Below are positions 1-7,075 of a stretch of 64,000 nt of DNA, piece after piece. The stretch lies in contig NZ_JBAYPG010000018.1 in NCBI RefSeq assembly GCF_041677825.1, positions 1 to 64,000 on the forward strand, read 5' to 3'. The notes beneath the pieces are model-generated. The model was not told where the DNA came from and did not search any database. It saw only the letters and a program-made list of their open reading frames with translations. This DNA is from Castellaniella sp041677825 (GTDB lineage: Bacteria > Pseudomonadota > Gammaproteobacteria > Burkholderiales > Burkholderiaceae_B). Position numbers and translations under genes: made by a program. Every line of letters begins with the position of its first letter. Position 1 is the stretch's first letter.

Positions 1-5
1 AGGCG

Positions 6-35
6 GGTCAGGGGCGGGCAGGTCAGGGGCGGGCA
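6..35. repeat. 15-bp GC-rich tandem repeat, two copies
   Basis: The unit ggtcaggggcgggca occurs twice head to tail (6-20 and 21-35), immediately 3' of the argH stop codon. Nothing coding is visible in the first 51 bases. Similar short GC-rich tandem repeats sit just past the stop codons of xthA and the dapA-like gene. Confidence 0.85.
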
Positions 36-51
36 GGACGCGGATTCAGCC

Positions 52-1485
52 TCAGCGGCTGCCGCTGGCCTGGCCTTGCAGATGGTCGAGCAGCGCCCGG
101 GCCTGGTGCCGGACCTGCTCCGGTGCGGTTCCGCCCGGGTGGTTGCGGGCCGCGACGGAGCCTTCGAGGGTGAGCACCTCGAAGACATCGGCCTCGATCG
201 AGGGGTGGAAGCCCTGCAGCTCGGCCAGGCTGAGATCGGCCAGATCGCACGCCGCCTGTTCACAGTGGCGTACCGCCAGCGCCACGGTTTCGTGCGCATC
301 GCGAAAGGGCAGGCCGCGCTTGACGAGGTAGTCGGCCAGATCGGTGGCCGTGGCATAGCCTTGCAGTGCGGCCTCGCGCATGGCCGGCGCGTGCACGGTC
401 ACGCCGCCCATCATGTCGATGAACAGGGTGAGCGTGTCGCGTACCGTGTCTACGGTGTCGAACAGGCCTTCCTTGTCTTCCTGGTTGTCTTTGTTGTAGG
501 CCAGCGGCTGGCCCTTCATGAGCACCAGCAGAGCCAACAGGTGGCCGTGCACGCGGCCTGTCTTGCCGCGTGCCAGTTCGGGTACGTCCGGGTTCTTCTT
601 CTGCGGCATGATGGAACTGCCGGTGCAGAAGCGGTCGGCCAGCGTGATGAACCCCATGCGCGGGCTCATCCACAGCACCAGTTCTTCGGACAGGCGCGAG
701 ACGTGTGTCATGATGAGTGCGGCAGCGGCGCAGAATTCGATGGCGAAATCGCGATCCGAGACGGCATCGAGCGAATTGCGGCAGATCTCGTCGAAACCCA
801 GGCGGCGCGCCACCCGTTCGCGGTCGATGGCAAACGTGGTGCCTGCCAGCGCGGCGGCCCCCAGGGGCAGCCGGTTGGTGCGCCTGCGGCAATCGGCCAG
901 CCGCTCGGCATCGCGGCCGAACATTTCGGCGTAGGCGAGCAAATGGTGCCCAAATGTAACGGGTTGTGCCACTTGCAGATGGGTGAAGCCGGGCAGGATG
1001 GTGTCCGCGTGCTGCAGGGCCAGGTGGGCCAGACTGCGCTGCAATTGCTGCAGGAGATCGATCTGCACATCGATCTCATCGCGCAGCCACAGGCGGATGT
1101 CGGTCGCCACCTGATCATTGCGCGAGCGCCCCGTGTGCAGGCGTTTGCCCGCATCGCCTATGAGCTCGACCAGGCGTTTTTCGATGTTCAGGTGCACGTC
1201 TTCGAGATCCAGGGACCAGGCAAACTGGCCCGCGGCGATCTCTTGCCGGATCTGCGCCATGCCGCCTTCGATGGCCGCCAGGTCGGCCGCGCTGATGATG
1301 CCGCAGGCGGCCAGCATGTCGGCGTGGGCCAGTGAGCCGCGGATGTCGGCGCTGGCCAGGCGCTGGTCGAAGCCGACCGAGGCCGTGTAGCGTTTGACGA
1401 GTTCGGAGACGGGTTCGGAAAAACGCGCCGACCAGGCGTGCGCCTTGTTCTCGAACTGATTGTGGGCAGAATCGGTATTGGGCAT
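52..1485 (-). CDS. argH: argininosuccinate lyase
   Basis: This enzyme catalyses the last step of arginine biosynthesis, splitting argininosuccinate into arginine and fumarate in the cytosol. The 477-residue protein matches the family length. HTGRSRNDQ lies near residue 115 and the superfamily signature GSSIMPQKKNPD near residue 285; its serine is the catalytic residue of the fumarase/aspartase superfamily. I chose the ATG that gives MPNTDSAHNQ. An in-frame ATG eight codons upstream would place the start on the far side of a perfect TATAAT box. No Shine-Dalgarno sequence precedes the chosen ATG. The gene diverges from the P-II gene across about 65 bp. Confidence 0.97.
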   Translation of the reverse strand: MPNTDSAHNQFENKAHAWSARFSEPVSELVKRYTASVGFDQRLASADIRGSLAHADMLAACGIISAADLAAIEGGMAQIRQEIAAGQFAWSLDLEDVHLNIEKRLVELIGDAGKRLHTGRSRNDQVATDIRLWLRDEIDVQIDLLQQLQRSLAHLALQHADTILPGFTHLQVAQPVTFGHHLLAYAEMFGRDAERLADCRRRTNRLPLGAAALAGTTFAIDRERVARRLGFDEICRNSLDAVSDRDFAIEFCAAAALIMTHVSRLSEELVLWMSPRMGFITLADRFCTGSSIMPQKKNPDVPELARGKTGRVHGHLLALLVLMKGQPLAYNKDNQEDKEGLFDTVDTVRDTLTLFIDMMGGVTVHAPAMREAALQGYATATDLADYLVKRGLPFRDAHETVALAVRHCEQAACDLADLSLAELQGFHPSIEADVFEVLTLEGSVAARNHPGGTAPEQVRHQARALLDHLQGQASGSR

Positions 1486-1494
1486 AGTGGGCGC

Positions 1495-1500
1495 ATTATA
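1495..1500 (-). promoter_or_regulatory. -10 box (TATAAT) for argH
   Basis: A perfect TATAAT on the minus strand lies 9 bases before the argH ATG, so a transcript starting at the usual distance would have almost no leader. No -35 at standard 17-bp spacing is evident; a CTGACA lies about 21 bp upstream of the -10. Sequence match only. Confidence 0.45.
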
Positions 1501-1550
1501 AATGAGCAAGCTGCGTTATATTGTCAGCTTTCCGGACAGTGGCCCATTGT

Positions 1551-1904
1551 ATGACCCCCGACGACATCCAGCAGATCACCGCCATCATCAAGCCCTTCAA
1601 GCTCGACGAGGTGCGCGAGGCCTTGTCAGAGATCGGCATCAGCGGCGTCACCGTCACCGAGGTCAAGGGTTTCGGGCGCCAGAAGGGGCACACCGAACTC
1701 TACCGGGGGGCCGAATACGTGGTGGATTTCCTGCCCAAGATCCGTATCGACGTGGTCGTGCCCGGCGATCGGGTCGATGGCGTCATCGATGCCATTTTGC
1801 GGGCTGCGCGCACCGGGCGCATCGGTGATGGCAAGATCTTTGTCAGCCCGGTGGCGCAGGTCATCCGCATCCGTACGGGGGAAAGCGGCCTCGCAGCCCT
1901 GTAG
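1551..1904 (+). CDS. glnB: P-II nitrogen regulatory protein (GlnB/GlnK)
   Basis: This is the trimeric signal protein that reads 2-oxoglutarate, ATP/ADP and glutamine status and controls targets such as GlnE, NtrB and AmtB and, in some bacteria, N-acetylglutamate kinase. The 117-residue protein carries the hallmark ITAIIKPFKLDEV, the T-loop KGFGRQKGHTELYRGAEYV and the C-terminal RIRTGE. The tyrosine of RGAEY, uridylylated in E. coli as Tyr51, is residue 56 here because the N-terminus is five residues longer than the enterobacterial protein. I used the ATG of MTPDDIQQ; the ATG ten codons upstream is less likely. No amtB or glutamine synthetase gene is adjacent. The 3' end overlaps convergent ubiC by 44 bp. 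Confidence 0.95.
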   Translation: MTPDDIQQITAIIKPFKLDEVREALSEIGISGVTVTEVKGFGRQKGHTELYRGAEYVVDFLPKIRIDVVVPGDRVDGVIDAILRAARTGRIGDGKIFVSPVAQVIRIRTGESGLAAL

Positions 1905-2451
1905 CGGCCGATTCACTGGCCAGGGGCCAGAAGCCGGGCAGAAAGTATTCGGCCACCAGCAGGGGCTGGCCCTGGCGCAAGAAAATCGAATGCCGCGCCT
2001 GTACGACATCCTGCGCGCGAGTGGCGATCCAGGGATCACCGGCCTGCCGGGCCTGCAGTTGCCCGAAGCGAAAACGGCTGCGCGTGATGCGTGCATCCCC
2101 ATACAGGATATCGGCCAGCGGGTGAGAGCCCAGGCCGCGCATGGCCTTCCAGGCCCCCTGGCTGGCCAGGCGCGGGGTGAAACTGCAGGCCTGCACGGCA
2201 GGCCGGCCGCCTATGCTCATCAGGATCTCGCGCCACCAGACCGCAGTGCCCACCGGCACTCCGGCTTCATGGGCCCAGCACGCCGGCAGGGCCAGCATGG
2301 CCTCGCGCTGTACCCGCAGGGTCAGGTGGCCGAGGCGCCGCAGGCCCGCGGTGAGCGCCCCGGGTTGCTGCAACCAGGCCCGCTGCAGCGGGCCCAGGCC
2401 AGGGCGAGGCGCGGCGTGCCAGGCGCGCGGGCAGGCGACAACGGGTTTCAT
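1861..2451 (-). CDS. ubiC: chorismate--pyruvate lyase
   Basis: UbiC converts chorismate to 4-hydroxybenzoate plus pyruvate, the first committed step of ubiquinone biosynthesis. At 196 residues it is longer than E. coli UbiC (165). The C-terminal half contains the family pattern RHSIFLRQGQPLLVAEYFLP, including a conserved arginine and glutamate, and WWREILM lies in the middle. The N-terminal 40 residues are Arg/Gly/Pro-rich and poorly recognisable. The gene diverges from the rluF-type gene and overlaps the end of the P-II gene on the other strand. The assignment rests on the C-terminal motif. Confidence 0.85.
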   Translation of the reverse strand: MKPVVACPRAWHAAPRPGLGPLQRAWLQQPGALTAGLRRLGHLTLRVQREAMLALPACWAHEAGVPVGTAVWWREILMSIGGRPAVQACSFTPRLASQGAWKAMRGLGSHPLADILYGDARITRSRFRFGQLQARQAGDPWIATRAQDVVQARHSIFLRQGQPLLVAEYFLPGFWPLASESAATGLRGRFPPYGCG

Positions 2452-2487
2452 CGGATCGACTTCATCGGGTGGAATACAATGCGCGTC

Positions 2488-3216
2488 ATGACGGACCGGG
2501 TACGAATCTCAAAATTGATGGCGCAGCGCGGGTTGTGTTCGCGCCGCGAGGCCGATGCCTATATCGAGCGCGGCTGGGTGCGCGTCGATGGCGCCATCGT
2601 ACGCGAACTGGGCAGCAAGGCGTTGCCCGATGCGCAGATCGTGCTCGAGCGCCAGGCGGCCCGCCGCCAGGAAGAAAAAGTCACCATCATCCTCAACAAG
2701 CCGGTGGGCTACGTATCCCATCGTACCGAAAAAGGGCATCGGCCCGCCGTGGACCTCATTCGCCCCGAGAACCAGCAGCGCGGCCGTGGGCCTGCGTTCG
2801 ATGCGGCGCATCTGCGCGGCCTCGCGCCGGCGGGGCGCCTGGACATCGATTCGCAGGGGCTGCTGGTCCTGACCCAGGATGGCCGCCTGGCGCGCCAGCT
2901 GATCGGCGAGGATTCGACCATCGAAAAAGAATACCTGGTGCGCGTGCAGGGCAATCTGTCGGATCGGGGCCTGGCCCTGCTCAATCACGGTCTGACGCTG
3001 GATGGCCGGGCCCTGCGCCCGGCGCGTGTGCGCTGGCAGAATCAGGATCAATTGCATTTCATATTGCGCGAGGGGCGCAAGCGCCAGATCCGCCGCATGT
3101 GCGAACTGGTCGGGCTGCGCGTGCTGGGCCTCAAGCGGGTGCGCATGGGGCGTGTGGCGCTGGGCGACCTGGCTTTGGGGCACTGGCGCTACTTGCGCCC
3201 CGGCGAGCGCTTCTGA
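2488..3216 (+). CDS. rluF: 23S rRNA pseudouridine synthase, RluF/RluB family
   Basis: This enzyme isomerises specific uridines of 23S rRNA. An S4 RNA-binding domain covers about residues 5-60 (GLCSRREADAYIERG). The pseudouridine synthase domain follows with the catalytic-aspartate motif GRLDIDSQGLLVLTQDG near residue 120 and EGRKRQIRRMCELVG near residue 195. The end, LALGHWRYL, resembles the RluF sequence around LGEWRDL, which favours RluF over RluB or RluE, but the E. coli C-terminal basic tail is missing. I chose the ATG of MTDRVRIS; an ATG three codons earlier is equally possible. The 3' end overlaps convergent rlmJ by 28 bp. Confidence 0.85.
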   Translation: MTDRVRISKLMAQRGLCSRREADAYIERGWVRVDGAIVRELGSKALPDAQIVLERQAARRQEEKVTIILNKPVGYVSHRTEKGHRPAVDLIRPENQQRGRGPAFDAAHLRGLAPAGRLDIDSQGLLVLTQDGRLARQLIGEDSTIEKEYLVRVQGNLSDRGLALLNHGLTLDGRALRPARVRWQNQDQLHFILREGRKRQIRRMCELVGLRVLGLKRVRMGRVALGDLALGHWRYLRPGERF

Positions 3217-4067
3217 GGGGCCGCGCTGCTGCGCAGCGTATGGCCCGCACGGGCATCCTGGCCCAGCACCCTGGCCAGCCAGGGCAATGCCGTGCGCAGT
3301 TCAGCATGCAGTGTGTAAGGTGGGTTGATGACGAACACGCCGCTGCTATGCAGGCCCAGGCCATCGGCCGAGGGTTTGCGTACCTGCAGCGTGGCGTGCA
3401 GCCACTCGACTGGCAGGCGTTCGAGTGCGCGCGCCATTTCGGTGGCTTGCACCCGCTGTACCAACGGATACCAGACCATGTAGCAGCCCTGGGCAAAGCG
3501 CTGCAGACCGGCCCGTATCGCGGCCAATACCTGGCGGTAGTCGCGCTTGTCTTCGTAGGATGGGTCGATCAGGATGAGCCCGCGCCGTGGGGCCGGCGGC
3601 AACAGGGCGGCCAGGCCTGCAAAACCATCGACATGATGAATCCCCACGCGGCGCGGATCGGCGCCAAGGCGTTCGAGCGATTGATGCAGCACCGTGATTT
3701 CGGTGGGGTGCAACTCGAACAGATGCAGCTGGTCGTGGCTGCGCAGGGCGTGCACCGCAAGGGCGGGCGAGCCCGGATACAGCGGCCCATCCCGTGCGTC
3801 TGAAAAGGCCTGCAGCGCCGTCAGGTAACGCTGTACCAGCACCGGCGGGTCGGGCTGCCCGGGCAGGCGCGCCACGCCGGTGCCGGCTTCGCCGCTCTGG
3901 CGCGCCCAATCGCCCTGGAGCGCGTACAGGCCGGCTCCTGCGTGGGTGTCCACCACCCAGAAGGGTTTGTCCTTGCGCTTCAGATATTCGAGGATCTGCA
4001 CCAGGATGGCATGTTTGAGAACGTCGCCGTGATTGCCGGCATGGAACGCATGGCGATAGCTGAACAT
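3189..4067 (-). CDS. rlmJ: 23S rRNA (adenine-2030-N6)-methyltransferase
   Basis: RlmJ (YhiR) methylates A2030 of 23S rRNA using S-adenosylmethionine. The 292-residue protein begins MFSYRHAFHAGNHGDVLKH, the near-invariant N-terminus of the family, followed by DTHAGAGLY (SAM-binding region). LILIDPSYEDKRDY near residue 165 is the N6-adenine methyltransferase motif IV, here DPSY rather than the commoner DPPY. The start is fixed by that N-terminus; 14 codons of upstream open frame are not part of the family. The glycerophosphodiesterase gene ends 7 bp upstream, suggesting co-transcription. Confidence 0.95.
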   Translation of the reverse strand: MFSYRHAFHAGNHGDVLKHAILVQILEYLKRKDKPFWVVDTHAGAGLYALQGDWARQSGEAGTGVARLPGQPDPPVLVQRYLTALQAFSDARDGPLYPGSPALAVHALRSHDQLHLFELHPTEITVLHQSLERLGADPRRVGIHHVDGFAGLAALLPPAPRRGLILIDPSYEDKRDYRQVLAAIRAGLQRFAQGCYMVWYPLVQRVQATEMARALERLPVEWLHATLQVRKPSADGLGLHSSGVFVINPPYTLHAELRTALPWLARVLGQDARAGHTLRSSAAPQKRSPGRK

Positions 4068-4074
4068 GCAGATC

Positions 4075-4857
4075 TCAACCCAGAGGCGTGCGCAAGGCGT
4101 GCAGCGCATCGGTGAATACGGCCTGGCAGCCCCAGGACAGCACTTCGCTGGCTCGTGCGGCGTCGTTGATCGTCCAGACCGCTACGGTGGCGCCGGCCGC
4201 AAGAATCCTGCGCAGGGTCGCGGCATCGGCATGCTCGTCGGACAGGTTCAGGCCGATGGCCCCCACGCGATGCACACGCGTGCGCCAGTCGGCCGGCACC
4301 GGGCCGTCGATGAGCAGCGCCCTGGGCAGTTCGGGGGCGGCCTCGCGGGCCGCCATCAGCGCGGTTTCGGAGAATGACGACAGCAGGGGCGGCAGCCCGG
4401 CGCCGGCCCACCACTGGCGGGCGGCCGCGGCCACCACCTGCCCGGTGCGTGCATCGAACCCGGTTTCGGGCTTGATTTCGATATTGCAGTGCAAGCCCTG
4501 CGCAAGGGCATAGCGCGCGACGGCATAGAGCGCAGGAGCGGGTTCACCGGCGAATTCAGGCGAATGCCAGCTGCCGAAATCCATCTGGCCGAGGTCGGCC
4601 CACGTCAGCGTGCTGGCCAGGCCGCGGCCGTTCGAGGTGCGCGCGACGTCGTCATCGTGCAGCAGGAACGGGATGCCGTCGACGCTCAGTTTGACGTCGA
4701 ACTCGACCATGCGGAACCCTGACGCGGCACCAGCGCGCACCGCGGCCAGCGTGTTCTCGGGGGCCAGGGTGCCCCCGCCGCGATGGGCGATGCGGTCGGG
4801 CCAGGGCCAGGCCGGGTGGGGCGCTGTCATCTTCGAAGGACTGTAATGGGATGTCAT
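4075..4857 (-). CDS. ugpQ: glycerophosphodiester phosphodiesterase (UgpQ type)
   Basis: The protein hydrolyses glycerophosphodiesters to glycerol-3-phosphate plus an alcohol. It is 260 residues with a single GDPD TIM barrel. The N-terminal motif IAHRGGGTLAPENTL supplies the catalytic His-Arg, EFDVKLSVDGIPFLLHDD supplies metal ligands and the second catalytic His, and NIEIKPE is a further metal-binding strand. There is no signal peptide, so a cytosolic UgpQ-like enzyme is more likely than periplasmic GlpQ. It lies upstream of rlmJ in the same orientation. A second in-frame ATG (MTAPHPAW) could be the true start. Confidence 0.9.
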   Translation of the reverse strand: MTSHYSPSKMTAPHPAWPWPDRIAHRGGGTLAPENTLAAVRAGAASGFRMVEFDVKLSVDGIPFLLHDDDVARTSNGRGLASTLTWADLGQMDFGSWHSPEFAGEPAPALYAVARYALAQGLHCNIEIKPETGFDARTGQVVAAAARQWWAGAGLPPLLSSFSETALMAAREAAPELPRALLIDGPVPADWRTRVHRVGAIGLNLSDEHADAATLRRILAAGATVAVWTINDAARASEVLSWGCQAVFTDALHALRTPLG

Positions 4858-4955
4858 CGGTCTGATTTTATGATTTTTGCAATGCGGATGTTAAACTTCG
4901 GATCATTTTCCACATGCGGCCCTGGGGCCGTGAGTCTCCAGCAGGTGAGCCGTTC

Positions 4956-6914
4956 ATGTTCGATTTCATCCGCACGCATCAGCGCCTGATGCAGCTGATC
5001 CTTCTGGTGCTGGTCGTGCCCTCGTTCGTGTTCCTGGGGGTCAGTGGCTATTCGTTCGTCACGGCCGATGCGGCGCTGGCCGTGGTAGAGCATGCTGAGG
5101 TCAAGCGCGAAGCATTCACCGAAGCGCAGCGCAACCAGTTGCAGCAGATGCAGGAAAGCACCCAGGGCCGGTTCGATCCGGCCATGCTCGACAATCCGCA
5201 GGCCCGTCAGGCGCTGCTCGACCAGCTGGTCGATCGTCAGGTGCAGATTGCGGTGGCCTCGAAAAATCACTTCAGCGTGTCGGACGCCACCCTGCGCAAG
5301 GCGATTGCCGCTATGCCGCAACTGCAGGTCAACGGGCAATTTTCTCCCGATCGCTACAACGAAATCCTGGCCAGTTACGGCTTGTCGCCGCGCGATTTCG
5401 AGGCCGGGCAGCGCGCCGAGCTGTCGCTGGACACGGTGTTGGGGCCGGTGCGCGATACCGCGCATCTTCCCGTGCCCGTCCTGGATCGCATCAAGCGCGC
5501 ACTGACCGAGCAGCGCACCATTCGCCTGCGCTTTTTCCAGGCGGCCGAGCATCGCGAGCAGGTTCAGGTGTCCGAGGCCGACGTACAGGCCTGGTATGAC
5601 GGCCACCAGGATACCCTGCGCCTGCCCGAGCAGGTCTCGGCCGACTATCTGGTGCTGGATGAGGCGGCCGCCAAGGCTGCCGTACCCGCGGTGGACGAGT
5701 CGCAACTGAAGGAATATTACGAACAGAACAAGGCGCGCTATGTCGTGCCGGCACGGGCCGACGTCAGCCACATCCTGGTCAAGCCATCCCCGGGTGACGC
5801 CGGGCAGGCCGATCAGGCCGCGCTCGACAAGGCCGAAGACCTCGCCCGTCGTGCGCGCGCGACGCCAGCCGAATTTGCCGAGCTCGCGCGTGCGGAGTCG
5901 CAGGATGCCGGTTCGGCCCGTGACGGCGGCCATCTGGGCTGGATGCAGCGTGGCTCGCTGCCGCCGGCGCTCGAAGAGGCGGTGTTCGCCCTCGCGCCGG
6001 GCCAGGTGTCCGATCCGGTCAAGGGGCCTGATGGCTATCACATATTCAAGCTCGACGGGCTCGAACCCGAACACGGCGAATCCTTCGATCAGGTGCGCGG
6101 CAAGATCGAAGACGAAGTACGCCAGCAACTGGCGGCCGAGCGGTTTGCCGACATGGCCACGCGCCTGACAGGTCTGGTCTACGACCAGCCCGCCAGCCTC
6201 GAGCCCGCGGCCAAAGAACTGGGCCTGTCCGTTCGCCATGCCAGTGCCATCGGCCGTGATCGCTTGCTGACAGGCGCAGAGTCGCATGTGTCCGATGCCG
6301 CGGCCGACGGCCAGGATGCCGCCATTCTGGGCGACGTGCGGGTGCGTCAGGCGCTCTTCAGCCCGTCGGTCTATGCCGACCGGCAGAATTCCGGGGTCAT
6401 CGAAATTTCACCGGACACCATGGCCGTCGTGCGGGTGGCCGATGTCGTGCCGGCCCACGTGCCCACGCTCGACCTCGTGCAGGCGCAGATCCGTGCACGG
6501 CTGGTCGATGAGCGCGCGCTCGAAGCGGCTCGCGAACAGGGCGAGCAGGTTCTTGCCGGTCTGGAAAAGGGCGCGGAGGCCAGTGATTTCCAGGCACCGG
6601 TGACGCTGAGCAGGCTCGATCCGGGCGGCGTGTCCAAAACCATCCTGGATGAAGCCTTTTCCCTGCCGGATCATGATCTGCCCGGCTATGGCGGCGCCAC
6701 GCTGTCGCAGGCCTATGTCATCGTCCAGCTCGACCAGGTTCAGCCTGGCACGCAGGATCAGGCCGCTCTGGCCGGCCTGGATGCGCAGCTGGCGCAGGTC
6801 TGGGGGGGCCTCGAAGAGCAGGCCGTGCTCACGCGCCTGCGCGAGCAGCTGGGCGTGCAGATCACCGACGAGGGTCGCAAGGTGGTCGCGGAGGGTGTGG
6901 GCGGGCAGCAGTAA
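4956..6914 (+). CDS. ppiD: periplasmic folding chaperone / peptidyl-prolyl isomerase PpiD
   Basis: This inner-membrane-anchored parvulin-type foldase faces the periplasm. It has 652 residues, close to E. coli PpiD (623). A short cytosolic N-terminus (MFDFIRTHQR) is followed by one membrane segment (about residues 12-32, LILLVLVVPSFVFLG), a SurA-N-like chaperone region, a parvulin domain from ADVSHILVKPS near residue 268 to DGYHIFKLDG near residue 366, and a C-terminal SurA-like region. The start is set by the membrane-anchor sequence. As is common for PpiD, isomerase activity of the parvulin domain may be weak. It stands alone, convergent with spoT. Confidence 0.93.
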   Translation: MFDFIRTHQRLMQLILLVLVVPSFVFLGVSGYSFVTADAALAVVEHAEVKREAFTEAQRNQLQQMQESTQGRFDPAMLDNPQARQALLDQLVDRQVQIAVASKNHFSVSDATLRKAIAAMPQLQVNGQFSPDRYNEILASYGLSPRDFEAGQRAELSLDTVLGPVRDTAHLPVPVLDRIKRALTEQRTIRLRFFQAAEHREQVQVSEADVQAWYDGHQDTLRLPEQVSADYLVLDEAAAKAAVPAVDESQLKEYYEQNKARYVVPARADVSHILVKPSPGDAGQADQAALDKAEDLARRARATPAEFAELARAESQDAGSARDGGHLGWMQRGSLPPALEEAVFALAPGQVSDPVKGPDGYHIFKLDGLEPEHGESFDQVRGKIEDEVRQQLAAERFADMATRLTGLVYDQPASLEPAAKELGLSVRHASAIGRDRLLTGAESHVSDAAADGQDAAILGDVRVRQALFSPSVYADRQNSGVIEISPDTMAVVRVADVVPAHVPTLDLVQAQIRARLVDERALEAAREQGEQVLAGLEKGAEASDFQAPVTLSRLDPGGVSKTILDEAFSLPDHDLPGYGGATLSQAYVIVQLDQVQPGTQDQAALAGLDAQLAQVWGGLEEQAVLTRLREQLGVQITDEGRKVVAEGVGGQQ

Positions 6915-7075
6915 GCCAGCCGCCCCGCATGCAGGTCAGCGGCGCCCGTGCCGGCAGTGGCCGTGTTCCGTGATGCTCGTGGCCAGCGGTGCCCGTGGCC
7001 GCGCATCCATGCGCCCGGTGCGGGGCTGTTGCCTTCATCGGGCCCGCAGATACTGCGGTTCGATACCGGGTGGCG

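Noticed and set aside
76..1335. Long plus-strand frame opposite argH
   Set aside because: It has no recognisable domain and lies wholly within argH; third-position GC bias explains it.
1777..2487. Extension of the pseudouridine synthase frame far upstream
   Set aside because: The extra 237 codons overlap the P-II and ubiC genes and resemble nothing; the S4 domain starts after the ATG at 2488.
4854..6287. Long open frame (477 codons) on the minus strand opposite ppiD
   Set aside because: Composition and lack of any motif mark it as a mirror frame of a high-GC gene; ppiD on the other strand is unambiguous.
7040..7070. tRNA-like ggTTCGATaccggg segment between ppiD and spoT
   Set aside because: The T-arm stem does not pair properly and no acceptor, D or anticodon arm can be built around it.
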